From assembly GCA_014378125.1 (NCBI GenBank), contig JACMOG010000561.1, forward strand, positions 1 through 21,188: DNA of 21,188 nt, given 5' to 3'. Origin of the DNA: Vitreoscilla sp. GTDB lineage: Bacteria; Pseudomonadota; Gammaproteobacteria; Burkholderiales; Burkholderiaceae. The notes below the pieces were generated by a model. It did no database searches, had not been told where the DNA came from, and worked only from the letters and a program-made list of their open reading frames with translations. The translations under genes and the position numbers were made by a program. Shown in pieces: positions 7,046-15,093 of the stretch (position 1 is its first letter; every line of letters starts with the position of its first letter).

Positions 7046-7732
7046 ATGACTGCCAAGAGCCGCCCCCTTCCCACCGCCGCCCTCCGCGCCACGGCGGCCA
7101 CGCTGGCCACGGCCGGCGTGCTGGCGCTTCTGGCCCACGGCAGCGCGCGCGCCGCCGACGCGCCCGCGGCCGACACGCCCGACCAGGTGATCGTGCCGCA
7201 GGTCGAGCGGCGCGACGTCAGCAAGCCCAAGTACCCCTCCAACGACTTCGAGTTCGGCCTGTTCGGCGGCAGCTACTCGTCGCAGAACTTCGGCACCAGC
7301 TTCAACTGGGGCGCGCGCGCGGGCTACGACATCACCGAGGACTTCTTCGTGGAGGCCACCTATGGCCGCACCAAGGTCAGCGACAAGGCGTTCCGCCAGA
7401 TCCTGCCGGGCGGCATCTTCACCGCCGAGCAGCAGAAGCTGAAGTACTACGACCTGTCGGTGGGCTGGAACTTCCTTCCCGGCGAGATCTTCATCGGCAA
7501 GAACTGGGCGAAGGCCTCCACGATGTACGCCATCGGCGGCATCGGCAACACCTCGTTCGACTCGCAGCGCATGCAGACCTGGAACTTCGGCCTGGGCGCC
7601 AAGCTGTTCCTGGCCGACTGGGTGGCGCTGCGGGCCGACGTCCGCGACCACATCTTCACGCTCGACTTGCTCGGCAAGCGCTCCACCACGCAGAACCCCG
7701 AGCTGTCGCTGGGATTCGCGTTCTTCTTCTGA
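7046..7732 (+). CDS. Outer-membrane beta-barrel protein (myxobacterial-type OMP family)
   Basis: This 228-residue protein starts 10 nt after the previous stop. The signal peptide cleaves near SARA|AD (about residue 37). The mature part is a typical eight-strand-size barrel: FEFGLFGGSYSSQNFG, GARAGYDITEDFFVEATYGRT, YYDLSVGWNFLPGE, STMYAIGGIGNTSF, FGLGAKLFLADWVALRADVRDHIF, ending ELSLGFAFFF. This spacing matches a family of outer-membrane barrels first catalogued in Myxococcus and found in tandem pairs elsewhere. It follows an SH3b barrel and belongs to the operon that ends with a TolQR/TonB-like motor, so an outer-membrane channel or anchor for that complex is plausible. The function is inferred from context; the barrel class is clear from sequence. 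Confidence 0.82.
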   Translation: MTAKSRPLPTAALRATAATLATAGVLALLAHGSARAADAPAADTPDQVIVPQVERRDVSKPKYPSNDFEFGLFGGSYSSQNFGTSFNWGARAGYDITEDFFVEATYGRTKVSDKAFRQILPGGIFTAEQQKLKYYDLSVGWNFLPGEIFIGKNWAKASTMYAIGGIGNTSFDSQRMQTWNFGLGAKLFLADWVALRADVRDHIFTLDLLGKRSTTQNPELSLGFAFFF

Positions 7733-7743
7733 CAGAGACCCGC

Positions 7744-8250
7744 ATGATCCGCCTCCTTGCCGTCGCCACCGCCGTCGCCGTTCTCGCGTTCGGCGCCCTG
7801 GCACCTGCCGCCGCCGCCACGCCGGTGGCCAACGCCGTCGCGCCCGACTTCACGCTGCGCGGCGCCGACGGCCGCAACGTGCGCCTCGACGAACTGCGCG
7901 GCCAGGTCGTGCTGGTCAACTTCTGGGCCACCTGGTGCGGCCCGTGCCGCGAAGAGATGCCGCGCCTCGACACCCTGTACCAGAAGTACCACAAGTCGGG
8001 CTTCGTGCTGCTGGGCGTCAACGTGGACGACGACCCGCACACGGCGCTGGCCACCGCCGCCAAGCTGGGCGTGAGCTTTCCGGTGCTGCTCGACACCGAC
8101 AAGAAGGTCAGCAAGCTGTACGACCTGAACACCATGCCGTCGACCATCGTCATCGACCGCGACGGCAAGGTGCGCTTCCTCACGCGCGGCTATCACGCCG
8201 GCACGGAGCAGGACTACGAACGGCAGATCCGCGGGTTGCTGAAGGAATGA
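7744..8250 (+). CDS. TlpA/ResA-like periplasmic thioredoxin
   Basis: This 168-residue protein starts 11 nt after the barrel gene. It has a signal peptide (to about residue 25), then a thioredoxin fold of the TlpA/AhpC-TSA class: APDFTLRGADGRNVRLDELRGQVVLVNFWATWCGPCREEMP. The WCGPC active site is at Cys65 and Cys68, and the cis-proline is in NTMPSTIVID (Pro132). Such proteins reduce or isomerise disulfides in exported proteins, including apocytochromes. Here candidate clients are the haem lipoproteins and the Cys-rich tail of the next gene product. Its stop overlaps a potential ATG for the next gene. A homologue next to DUF4266 and DUF3570 genes is an arrangement I recall from other proteobacteria. 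The enzyme class is certain; the client is not. Confidence 0.92.
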   Translation: MIRLLAVATAVAVLAFGALAPAAAATPVANAVAPDFTLRGADGRNVRLDELRGQVVLVNFWATWCGPCREEMPRLDTLYQKYHKSGFVLLGVNVDDDPHTALATAAKLGVSFPVLLDTDKKVSKLYDLNTMPSTIVIDRDGKVRFLTRGYHAGTEQDYERQIRGLLKE

Positions 8251-8252
8251 CG

Positions 8253-8498
8253 ATGCGCGCCCTGCGTTCCCTCTTTCTCCTTGCGGGCGCCGCCGGCGTT
8301 CTCGCGTGCGCCAGCGGCTGCGCGTTCAAGCCGATCGAACCCTGGGTCAAGCCCTACGAGCGCGAGCGCCTGGCCGATCCGGTGATGAAGGCGTCGCTCA
8401 ACGAGCTGCCGGGCCGCCAGCAGGACCACGTCTACACCGTGCGCGAAGGCTCGCGTGGCGCCACCGGCGTGCAGGGAGGCGGCTGTGGCTGCAATTAG
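8253..8498 (+). CDS. DUF4266 small lipoprotein with conserved Cys-rich tail
   Basis: This 81-residue protein starts at ATG 8253, because AAGGA at 8242-8246 sits 6 nt upstream; ATG 8247 would leave no spacing. The signal peptide ends in a lipobox-like ASGC (Cys23). The body WVKPYERERLADPVM and the tail REGSRGATGVQGGGCGCN are the hallmarks of the DUF4266 family, whose function is unknown. The tail EGSRGAT resembles ApbE flavinylation sites (Asp/Glu, five residues, Thr in a GAT context), with Thr71 as the candidate acceptor. The last residues GGCGC offer two cysteines that the adjacent TlpA-like protein could act on. The nucleotides coding for the QGG part double as the ribosome-binding site of the next gene. 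The family assignment is confident; the modification is hypothetical. Confidence 0.9.
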   Translation: MRALRSLFLLAGAAGVLACASGCAFKPIEPWVKPYERERLADPVMKASLNELPGRQQDHVYTVREGSRGATGVQGGGCGCN

Positions 8499-9594
8499 GA
8501 ACGCCGCCACCGTGGCCGGCCTGGTGGGCGGCGCGCTCGCCGCGGGCGCGGTGCAGGCGGTCGACCTGCCCGAAGACCGCGCCGAGACCATGTACCACCT
8601 GTACGACGGCGGCGGCGTCATCGCGCAGGGACCGGCGGTGCTGGTGCGCAAGAGCATGCTCGATCGCGTGTCGCTATCGGGCAGCTACTACGTCGACGCG
8701 GTGAGCAACGCGTCGATCGACGTCGTCACCACCGCCAGCAAGTACAAGGAGACGCGCGACCAGGGCCAGATCGGGCTCGACTACGTGGTGCGCGACTCGC
8801 TGATCCACGTGTCCGGCTCGCGCAGCACGGAGCCCGACTACCTGGCCAGCACGATCAGTGTCGACCTGACGCAGGACGTGTTCGGCGGCATGACCACCGT
8901 CACGATGGGCTACAGCCGCGCCAACGACAAGGTGGGCCAGCACGGCACGCCCGGCTGGATCGACACCGCGCGCCACTGGCAGTACCGCCTGGGCGTCACG
9001 CAGATCCTCACGCCGCGCTGGACGGCCAGCGCCAACCTCGAGTCGATCAACGACGATGGTTTCCTGGGCAGCCCGTACCGCCTCGCCCGCGTGTTCGGCA
9101 CCTACGTGCACGAGAACGACCCGCGCACGCGGGAAAGCAAGGCGCTCAAGCTGTCCACCACCGGCGACATCACGCCCGATGGCGCCGACAACCGCCGCTC
9201 GTTCCGCGCCGACTACCGCTACTACTGGGACACCTGGGGCATCCGCGGCCACACGCTGGAGCTGGGCTACAACCGCAACCTGGCGCCGGGCTGGCTGCTC
9301 GAGACGTTCATGCGCTACTACCGGCAGAACCACGCCGTGTTCTACAGCGACAACGCGCCGCAGCAGACGCTCTACATCACGCGCAACCGCGAGCTCGCCA
9401 CCATGCACGACTTCGGCCCCGGCGCCACCGTGTCGTACACGCTGCGCAGCGTGCCGGGCAAGTTCGACGTCAAGCTGAGCGCGTCGTACCAGTTCATCGA
9501 TTTCCACTACGCCGACTACACCGACACGCTCACCGGCAAGCCTTATTCGTACAAGGCAAGCGTGCTGAACACCGTGTTGTCGGCCACGTTCTAA
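8485..9594 (+). CDS. DUF3570 outer-membrane-like protein
   Basis: The GTG at 8485 is preceded by GGGAGG (8474-8479) at 5-nt spacing and lies inside the end of the DUF4266 gene (14-nt overlap). The product is 369 residues, with a signal peptide ending near AVQA|VD. The mature protein shows DUF3570 features: VSLSGSYYVDAVSNASIDVVTTASKYKE, GQIGLDYVVRDSLIHVSGSRSTEPDY, DVFGGMTTVTMGYS, and many alternating aromatic beta strands ending in VLNTVLSATF, a barrel-type C-terminus. The family commonly sits beside DUF4266, TlpA-like and ApbE genes, all present in this operon. It is most likely an outer-membrane barrel that anchors or exposes the DUF4266 lipoprotein. No biochemical role is established to my knowledge. 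Confidence 0.87.
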   Translation: MAAIRNAATVAGLVGGALAAGAVQAVDLPEDRAETMYHLYDGGGVIAQGPAVLVRKSMLDRVSLSGSYYVDAVSNASIDVVTTASKYKETRDQGQIGLDYVVRDSLIHVSGSRSTEPDYLASTISVDLTQDVFGGMTTVTMGYSRANDKVGQHGTPGWIDTARHWQYRLGVTQILTPRWTASANLESINDDGFLGSPYRLARVFGTYVHENDPRTRESKALKLSTTGDITPDGADNRRSFRADYRYYWDTWGIRGHTLELGYNRNLAPGWLLETFMRYYRQNHAVFYSDNAPQQTLYITRNRELATMHDFGPGATVSYTLRSVPGKFDVKLSASYQFIDFHYADYTDTLTGKPYSYKASVLNTVLSATF

Positions 9595-9612
9595 AGACAA
9601 GAGAGAGCCCGC

Positions 9613-10263
9613 ATGCTGAATCGAACTCGCGCGGCGTTGATCGCCCTCGGACTCTGCGCCGCCACGGCGTTGCAGCCCACGTTCGCCGCCCATGCGCCCG
9701 CCGCCGCGGCCTCGGCGCCCATGATGGCCGCATCGGCCCCCGAGGCCGCGGCCAGCGGCGCCGCGCCCGCGCCCGACAGCGCGGCGAGCGCTGCCGCCGC
9801 CAGCGAGCCCGCGCCCACCGGCAGCCTCGACGACCGCGTGCAGCAGACCAAGGCCGACGTCATTCGACTGAACCGCGATCTGCTGGTGCTGGAAGAGGAG
9901 TTGCTGTTCCCTGCCAACACGCAGGTGGCCGTGTTCGTGTCCATGGACGTGGGCCTGCTGTTCGACCTCGACTCGGTGCAGATCAAGCTCGACGACAAGG
10001 TCGTGTCCACCTGGCTGTACACCCCGCTCGAGGTGCAGGCGCTGCACCGCGGCGGCGTCCAGCGCGTGTACCTGGGCGACCTGCGCGCGGGCAGCCACGA
10101 GATCGTCGCGTTCTTCACCGGCAAGGGCCCGCACGACCGCGACTACAAGCGCGCCACCACGATCAAGTTCGACAAGACCACCGAGCCCAAGTACATCGAG
10201 CTGCAGATCAAGGACGTGCAGCAGAAGCTGCAGCCGGAATTCGACGTCAAAGTCTGGCAGTGA
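9613..10263 (+). CDS. Exported protein of unknown function with Ala/Pro-rich linker and beta-rich domain
   Basis: This 216-residue protein starts at ATG 9613 after GAGAGAG. A signal peptide (to about residue 26, PTFA|AH) is followed by a 45-residue low-complexity Ala/Pro/Ser linker with repeated ASAP and SAASA units. The C-terminal domain (about 73-216) begins with a short helix (RVQQTKADVIRLNRDLLVLEEELLFP) and continues as beta-rich sequence (TQVAVFVSMDVGLLFDLDSVQIKLDDKVVSTWLY, GGVQRVYLGDLRAGSHEIVAFFTGKGP). The last part resembles an Ig-like or PEGA-like fold seen in surface proteins. I do not recognise a named family. Its stop (10261-10263) sits just before the first TPR gene, so it is probably a periplasmic connector of the complex. 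Confidence 0.75.
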   Translation: MLNRTRAALIALGLCAATALQPTFAAHAPAAAASAPMMAASAPEAAASGAAPAPDSAASAAAASEPAPTGSLDDRVQQTKADVIRLNRDLLVLEEELLFPANTQVAVFVSMDVGLLFDLDSVQIKLDDKVVSTWLYTPLEVQALHRGGVQRVYLGDLRAGSHEIVAFFTGKGPHDRDYKRATTIKFDKTTEPKYIELQIKDVQQKLQPEFDVKVWQ

Positions 10264-10268
10264 CGACG

Positions 10269-12194
10269 ATGCGACAGCGTTCGCGCTTCTCTTTCCACCT
10301 GACCCTGGTCGCGGCGCTGTGCGCCGGCGTGCTGGCGGTGTCGGGCGCGCGCGCCGCGGACGACGCCGACAAGGTTCCGGTCGATCCGCCGCTGCGCCCG
10401 GTGCTGGATCCGCACTACGGCGACGTGCTGTTCGAGTTCTACCAGGGGCGCTACTTCCCGGCCATCACCAAGCTGGAGGCCTCGCAGGTCTTCAACCGCA
10501 TGCAGCACCACGCCGACGAGGCCGAGATCCTGCGCGGCGGCCTGCTGCTGTCCTACGGCCTGCACCAGCAGGCCGGCGAGGTGTTCGAGGCGCTGCTCGC
10601 GCGCGGCGCCGCGCCGTCGGTGCGCGATCGCGCGTGGTACTTCCTGGCCAAGGTGCGCTACCAGCGCGGCCTGATGCCCGAGGCTAACAGGGCGCTCGCG
10701 CGCATCGAGCATCGCCTGCCCGCGCCGCTGGAGGACGACCGCCGCCTGCTGCAGGCCAACGTGCTGATGGCCCTCGGCGACAACGCCGGCGCCAGCAAGA
10801 TCCTCACGCCCATCGCCGGGCCGCGCGGCGACGATCTGTACGCACGCTACAACCTGGGCGTGGCGCAGATCCGCGCCGGCGACACCGCGCACGGCACGCA
10901 GATCCTGGACGACCTCGGCCGGCAGACCATGCCTGACGAGGAGAGCCGCGCGTTGCGCGACAAGGCCAACGTGGCGCTCGGCTTCGCCGCGCTCAAGGCC
11001 GGCAAGCCGCAGGACGCGCGTACCTTCCTGCAGCGCGTGCGCCTGCAAGGCATCGAGGCCAACGCCGCGCTGCTGGGCTTCGGCTGGCCCGCCGACGCGC
11101 ACGGCAGCCCCAAGCTGGCGCTCGTGCCCTGGGTGGAGCTGGCCGGCCGCGACGCCAGCGACTCCGCCGTGCTCGAGGCGCAGCTGGCCGTGCCCTACGC
11201 GTACGCCGAACTGCACGCCGACGCCCAGGCGCTCAAGCGCTACGAGAACGCGATCTCCAACTTCGAGACCGAGGACGCCAACATCGACGCGACCATCGCC
11301 GCGATCCGCCAGGGCAAGCTCATCGAGGGGCTGATGGCGCGCAATCCCGGCGAGGAGATGGGCTGGTTCCAGACCTTCCGCGACGTGCCGCTGATGCCGC
11401 ACGCCCGCCTGCTCACGCCGGTGATCGCCGGCAACGAGTTCCAGGAAGCGTTCAAGAACTACCGCGACCTGCAGTTCCTCGGCCACAACCTGGCCGAATG
11501 GCACGCCAACCTGGGCGTGTTCGGCGACATGCTGGCCACGCGTCGCCAGGCCTTCGCCGACCGCGTGCCCAAGATCCGCGCGCAGCAGGACGCCAGCGGC
11601 CAGAACATTGCCCAGCTGCAGCAACGCAGCGACGACAACGCCGCGGCGCTGAAGCAGGCCGAGGACGCCGCCGACGGCACCGCCTTCGCCGACGCGAACG
11701 AACGCGAGCTGCAGCAGCGCCTGGCGCGCGTCACCAGCACGCTGTCCAGCCTGCCGGCCGACGCCGACCCGGGCCTCGTCGAGGCCCACGACCGCCTGCG
11801 TCGCGTGTCCGGCGCCCTTGCGTGGCAGCTGGCGCACGAGTTTCCCGCCCGCGTGTGGGATGCGAAGAAGGGCCAGAAGCAGACCGAGGACGCGCTGGTC
11901 GACGCCCGCGCGCACGACGAGCAGCTGGCCAGGGCGCAGCGCGACGAGCCCGCGCACTTCGAGGACTTCGCGCGCCGCATCGCCGAGCTGCAGGCCCGCC
12001 TGGACGTGCTGACGCCGCGCGTGGCCACGCTCGGCACGGAGCAGCAGGGCGCGCTGCAGGAGATCGCGATCACTTCATTGGCGTCGCAGAAGGAACGCCT
12101 GGCGCAGTACACGGCCCAGGCCCGCTACGCGGTGGCGCAGCTGTACGACCGCGCCACCGAACCGAAGGAGGGCGACCATGCGGCCAAGCCCTAA
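10269..12194 (+). CDS. Exported TPR and coiled-coil protein (641 aa)
   Basis: ATG 10269 is preferred over an in-frame GTG at 10260 because a normal signal peptide (basic start, hydrophobic core, ARA|AD near residue 29) follows directly. Residues about 45-290 form tandem TPR-like helix pairs (FEFYQGRYFPAITKLEA, LLLSYGLHQQAGEVFEALL, AWYFLAKVRYQRGLMPEANRAL, LYARYNLGVAQIRAGD, KANVALGFAALKAGKPQDARTFLQRV). Residues about 350-500 and 580-640 are heptad-like and probably coiled coil (FADRVPKIRAQQ, QLQQRSDDNAAALKQAEDA, FARRIAELQARLDVL). It is probably a periplasmic scaffold comparable in architecture to TPR proteins of the Glt gliding complex. The last 17 nt overlap the next gene, whose strong ribosome-binding site lies within this coding sequence. 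Confidence 0.82.
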   Translation: MRQRSRFSFHLTLVAALCAGVLAVSGARAADDADKVPVDPPLRPVLDPHYGDVLFEFYQGRYFPAITKLEASQVFNRMQHHADEAEILRGGLLLSYGLHQQAGEVFEALLARGAAPSVRDRAWYFLAKVRYQRGLMPEANRALARIEHRLPAPLEDDRRLLQANVLMALGDNAGASKILTPIAGPRGDDLYARYNLGVAQIRAGDTAHGTQILDDLGRQTMPDEESRALRDKANVALGFAALKAGKPQDARTFLQRVRLQGIEANAALLGFGWPADAHGSPKLALVPWVELAGRDASDSAVLEAQLAVPYAYAELHADAQALKRYENAISNFETEDANIDATIAAIRQGKLIEGLMARNPGEEMGWFQTFRDVPLMPHARLLTPVIAGNEFQEAFKNYRDLQFLGHNLAEWHANLGVFGDMLATRRQAFADRVPKIRAQQDASGQNIAQLQQRSDDNAAALKQAEDAADGTAFADANERELQQRLARVTSTLSSLPADADPGLVEAHDRLRRVSGALAWQLAHEFPARVWDAKKGQKQTEDALVDARAHDEQLARAQRDEPAHFEDFARRIAELQARLDVLTPRVATLGTEQQGALQEIAITSLASQKERLAQYTAQARYAVAQLYDRATEPKEGDHAAKP

Positions 12195-15093
12195 GCGCCT
12201 GCTGGCACCGCGTCCGCGCACGCTGGCGATGCTCCTGCTCACCAGCTCCCTCGGTGCCTGCTCGATGTTCGGCCTCGGCCACAAGGCCGGCGCCACGCCC
12301 GACGACGCGCCCACGTTGAAGACGCTGCTCACCCGCGAGGTGGTGATCGACTCCGACCCGGGCATCCCGGCCGACGAGGACAAGGCCATCGCGGCCTACC
12401 GCAACTTCCTGGCCGTCACGCCCGACGCCAGGCAGCGCGCCGAGGCGCTGCGCCGCCTGGGCGACCTGTCGATGGCCAGCGCCGACAACGCCAACGCCGT
12501 CACCCCCACGCCCAACGGCACGCCCGACTACGCCGCGGCCATCGCGCAGTACCGCGACTACCTCAAGACGTATCCGAACGATCCCGACAACGACCGCATC
12601 CTGTACCAGCTCGCTCGCGCGCAGGAGCAGGGCGGCCAGCTCGAGGACGGCCTGAAGACGCTCGACCAGCTGGTGGCGCAGTACCCGAAGACGCGCTATC
12701 TCGACGAGGCCGAATTCCGCCGCGGCGAGCTGCTGTTCACGCTGCGCCAATACCCGAAGGCCGAGCAGGCCTACACGCTGGTGCTCAATGGCCAGAAGGA
12801 CAACCCGTACGTCGGGCGCGCGCTCTACATGCAGGGCTGGTCCAAGTTCAAGCAGGGCAACCTGGAAGAGGCGCTCACGTCGTTCTTCGGCGTGCTCGAC
12901 GGCAAGATCGTGGGCATCAACGACGACGACCTCGACAAGTCCGAGTCGCTCACCCGTGCCGACAAGGAGCTGGTGGACGACACGCTGCGCGTGATCGGCA
13001 TCTCGCTGGCCAACCTCAAGGGCGCCGAGTCGATCCCCGCCTACGTCACCACCGACGCGCGCCGCTCGTACGAGTTCCGCGTGTACCAGCAGCTGGGCCA
13101 GCTGTACCTGCGCCAGGAGCGCCCGAAGGACGCCGCCGATACCTACGCCGGCTTCGCGCGCCTGAACCCGCTCGACGCGCAGGCGCCGGCCATGCAGGCG
13201 CAGGTGATCGCCATCGACCAGGAGGCCGGGTTCGACCAGCTGGCGCTCGCCGCGAAGAAGGACTACGTGGCGCAGTACGGCCTGGACGGCGAGTTCCGCA
13301 AGGCCAATCCCGACGGCTGGGAACACGCGCAGCCGCTGGTCAAGACCGCGCTGGCCGAGCTCGCCCAGCGTTATCACGCCAGCGCGCAGAAGACGAAATC
13401 CAGGGACGACTACGTCGAGGCCGCCAAGTGGTACCGCGCTTGGCTGGCCGAGTTCGGCTCCGACCCCGAGGCCGCCGAGAACGACTTCCTGCTGGCCGAG
13501 GTGCTTTACGAGAGCGGCCAGTTCGGCGCGTCGGCCGTCGAGTACGAGAAGACCGCCTACGAATACCCGACGCATGCGCACGGCGCCGATGCCGGCTACT
13601 CGGCGCTGCTGGCCCACGCGGCCGAACAGAAGGGCGTCACCGGCGACGCGCTGGTGCCGCTGCAACGCACCGGCGTCGAGAGCAGCCTGCGCTTCGCCGC
13701 GGCCTACCCGGCCGACTCGCGCACGCCCGCCGTGCTCGCCAACGCCGCCGACACGCTGTTCAAGCTGCACGACAACGACCGCGCCGCGAGCGTGGCCGAG
13801 CAGGTGCTGGCGCTAGAGCCTGCCGCCACGCCGGCACAGCGCCGGGTGGCATGGACGCTGATCGCGCACACGTCGTTCGAGGCCGGCAGTTTCGACCGCG
13901 CCGAGAAGGGCTACGGCGAGGTGCTGGCGCTGGCGCCGGCCAATGACCCGGCACGCGGCGAGCTCACCGAGCGCCTGGCCGCGTCCATCTACAAGCAGGG
14001 CGAACAGGCGCGAACCGCCGGCGACAACAAGGCTGCCGCCGAGCGCTTTGCGCGCGTGGCCGTGGCCGCGCCCGGATCCGCCATCCGTGCGAACGCCGAG
14101 TACGACACGGCCACCTCGCTGATCGCGCTGAAGGACTGGGCGGGTGCCGCGCACACGCTGGAAGACTTCCGCCAGCGTTTCCCGGGCAACGCGCTGCAGG
14201 GCGACGTCACCGTCAACCTGGCGCTGGCCTACAGCGAGCAGCAGCAGTGGGCACCGGCCGCCGCGCAGTACGAGCGCATCGCGGCCGCGCCCGCCACCAC
14301 GCCCGAGGGCGCCACGCGCGCCCGCGCGGCGCTGTGGCAGGCCGCCACCCTGTACGAGCGCGCCGCCTCCAGCGATGCCGACAGCGTCAAGGCCGGCAAG
14401 CCGCGCCCCGCCGACGCCGCCGCCAACCGCGCGCTGGCCGCCAAGGCCTACGACCGCTACCTGAAGCAGTACCCGAGCCCGCTCGAACCCGCGGTCGAGG
14501 CGCGCTGGCGGATCGCCCAGATCGCGCACATCGAAGGCAACGCGGCCGTGGAAACCGCGCAGATGCACGCCCTCTTCCTGGCCGACCAGAACGGCGGCGC
14601 CGCGCGCACCGACCGCACCCGCACGCTGGGCGCGATGGCCGCGCTCGACGCGGCGCAGCCGGTGTTCGAGGCCTACCAGAAGGTGCCGCTGATCGAGCCG
14701 CTCGCCAAGCAGCTGAAGTTGAAGAAGGCGAAGATGGAAGATGCGCTGAAGGCTTACGCGCTGGCCAGCGACTACGGCGTCGCCGAGGTCACCACGGCCG
14801 CCACGTTCCATGTGGCCACCGTGTACCAGGACTTCGCCAAGGCCCTGGTGGGCTCGCAGCGTCCCAGGAAGCTGTCCAAGCTGGAGCTGGAGCAGTACAA
14901 CGAGCTGCTGGAGGAGCAGGCCGATCCGTACGTGGAGAAGGCCATCGCGCTGCACGGCGTCAATGCGCACCGCACCACCGACGGCCTCTACGACGAGTGG
15001 GTGAAGAAGAGCTTCGAGGCGTTGAAGACGCTGCAGCCCGCGCGCTACAACAAGACCGAACGCAGCGAAGGGAGCGTCGATGCGATCCGCTGA
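12178..15093 (+). CDS. Large TPR lipoprotein (971 aa)
   Basis: The start at 12178 has an AAGGAGGG site 5 nt upstream, inside the previous gene. The N-terminus is a signal peptide with lipobox LGAC (Cys28). Nearly the whole mature protein is a TPR solenoid: early BamD-like repeats (AIAAYRNFLAVTPDARQRAEALRRLGDL, AIAQYRDYLKTYPNDPDNDRILYQLARAQEQGGQLEDGL, LDEAEFRRGELLFTLRQYPKAEQAYTLVL), a middle run (ADTLFKLHDNDRAASVAEQVLAL), and late repeats ending near AYALASDYGVAEVTTAATFHVATVYQDFAKAL. It may be an outer-membrane-anchored scaffold facing the periplasm. Two consecutive large TPR proteins before the motor genes parallel the TPR components of the Glt system. No enzymatic domain is visible. The exact orthology is not claimed. 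Confidence 0.85.
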   Translation: MRPSPKRLLAPRPRTLAMLLLTSSLGACSMFGLGHKAGATPDDAPTLKTLLTREVVIDSDPGIPADEDKAIAAYRNFLAVTPDARQRAEALRRLGDLSMASADNANAVTPTPNGTPDYAAAIAQYRDYLKTYPNDPDNDRILYQLARAQEQGGQLEDGLKTLDQLVAQYPKTRYLDEAEFRRGELLFTLRQYPKAEQAYTLVLNGQKDNPYVGRALYMQGWSKFKQGNLEEALTSFFGVLDGKIVGINDDDLDKSESLTRADKELVDDTLRVIGISLANLKGAESIPAYVTTDARRSYEFRVYQQLGQLYLRQERPKDAADTYAGFARLNPLDAQAPAMQAQVIAIDQEAGFDQLALAAKKDYVAQYGLDGEFRKANPDGWEHAQPLVKTALAELAQRYHASAQKTKSRDDYVEAAKWYRAWLAEFGSDPEAAENDFLLAEVLYESGQFGASAVEYEKTAYEYPTHAHGADAGYSALLAHAAEQKGVTGDALVPLQRTGVESSLRFAAAYPADSRTPAVLANAADTLFKLHDNDRAASVAEQVLALEPAATPAQRRVAWTLIAHTSFEAGSFDRAEKGYGEVLALAPANDPARGELTERLAASIYKQGEQARTAGDNKAAAERFARVAVAAPGSAIRANAEYDTATSLIALKDWAGAAHTLEDFRQRFPGNALQGDVTVNLALAYSEQQQWAPAAAQYERIAAAPATTPEGATRARAALWQAATLYERAASSDADSVKAGKPRPADAAANRALAAKAYDRYLKQYPSPLEPAVEARWRIAQIAHIEGNAAVETAQMHALFLADQNGGAARTDRTRTLGAMAALDAAQPVFEAYQKVPLIEPLAKQLKLKKAKMEDALKAYALASDYGVAEVTTAATFHVATVYQDFAKALVGSQRPRKLSKLELEQYNELLEEQADPYVEKAIALHGVNAHRTTDGLYDEWVKKSFEALKTLQPARYNKTERSEGSVDAIR

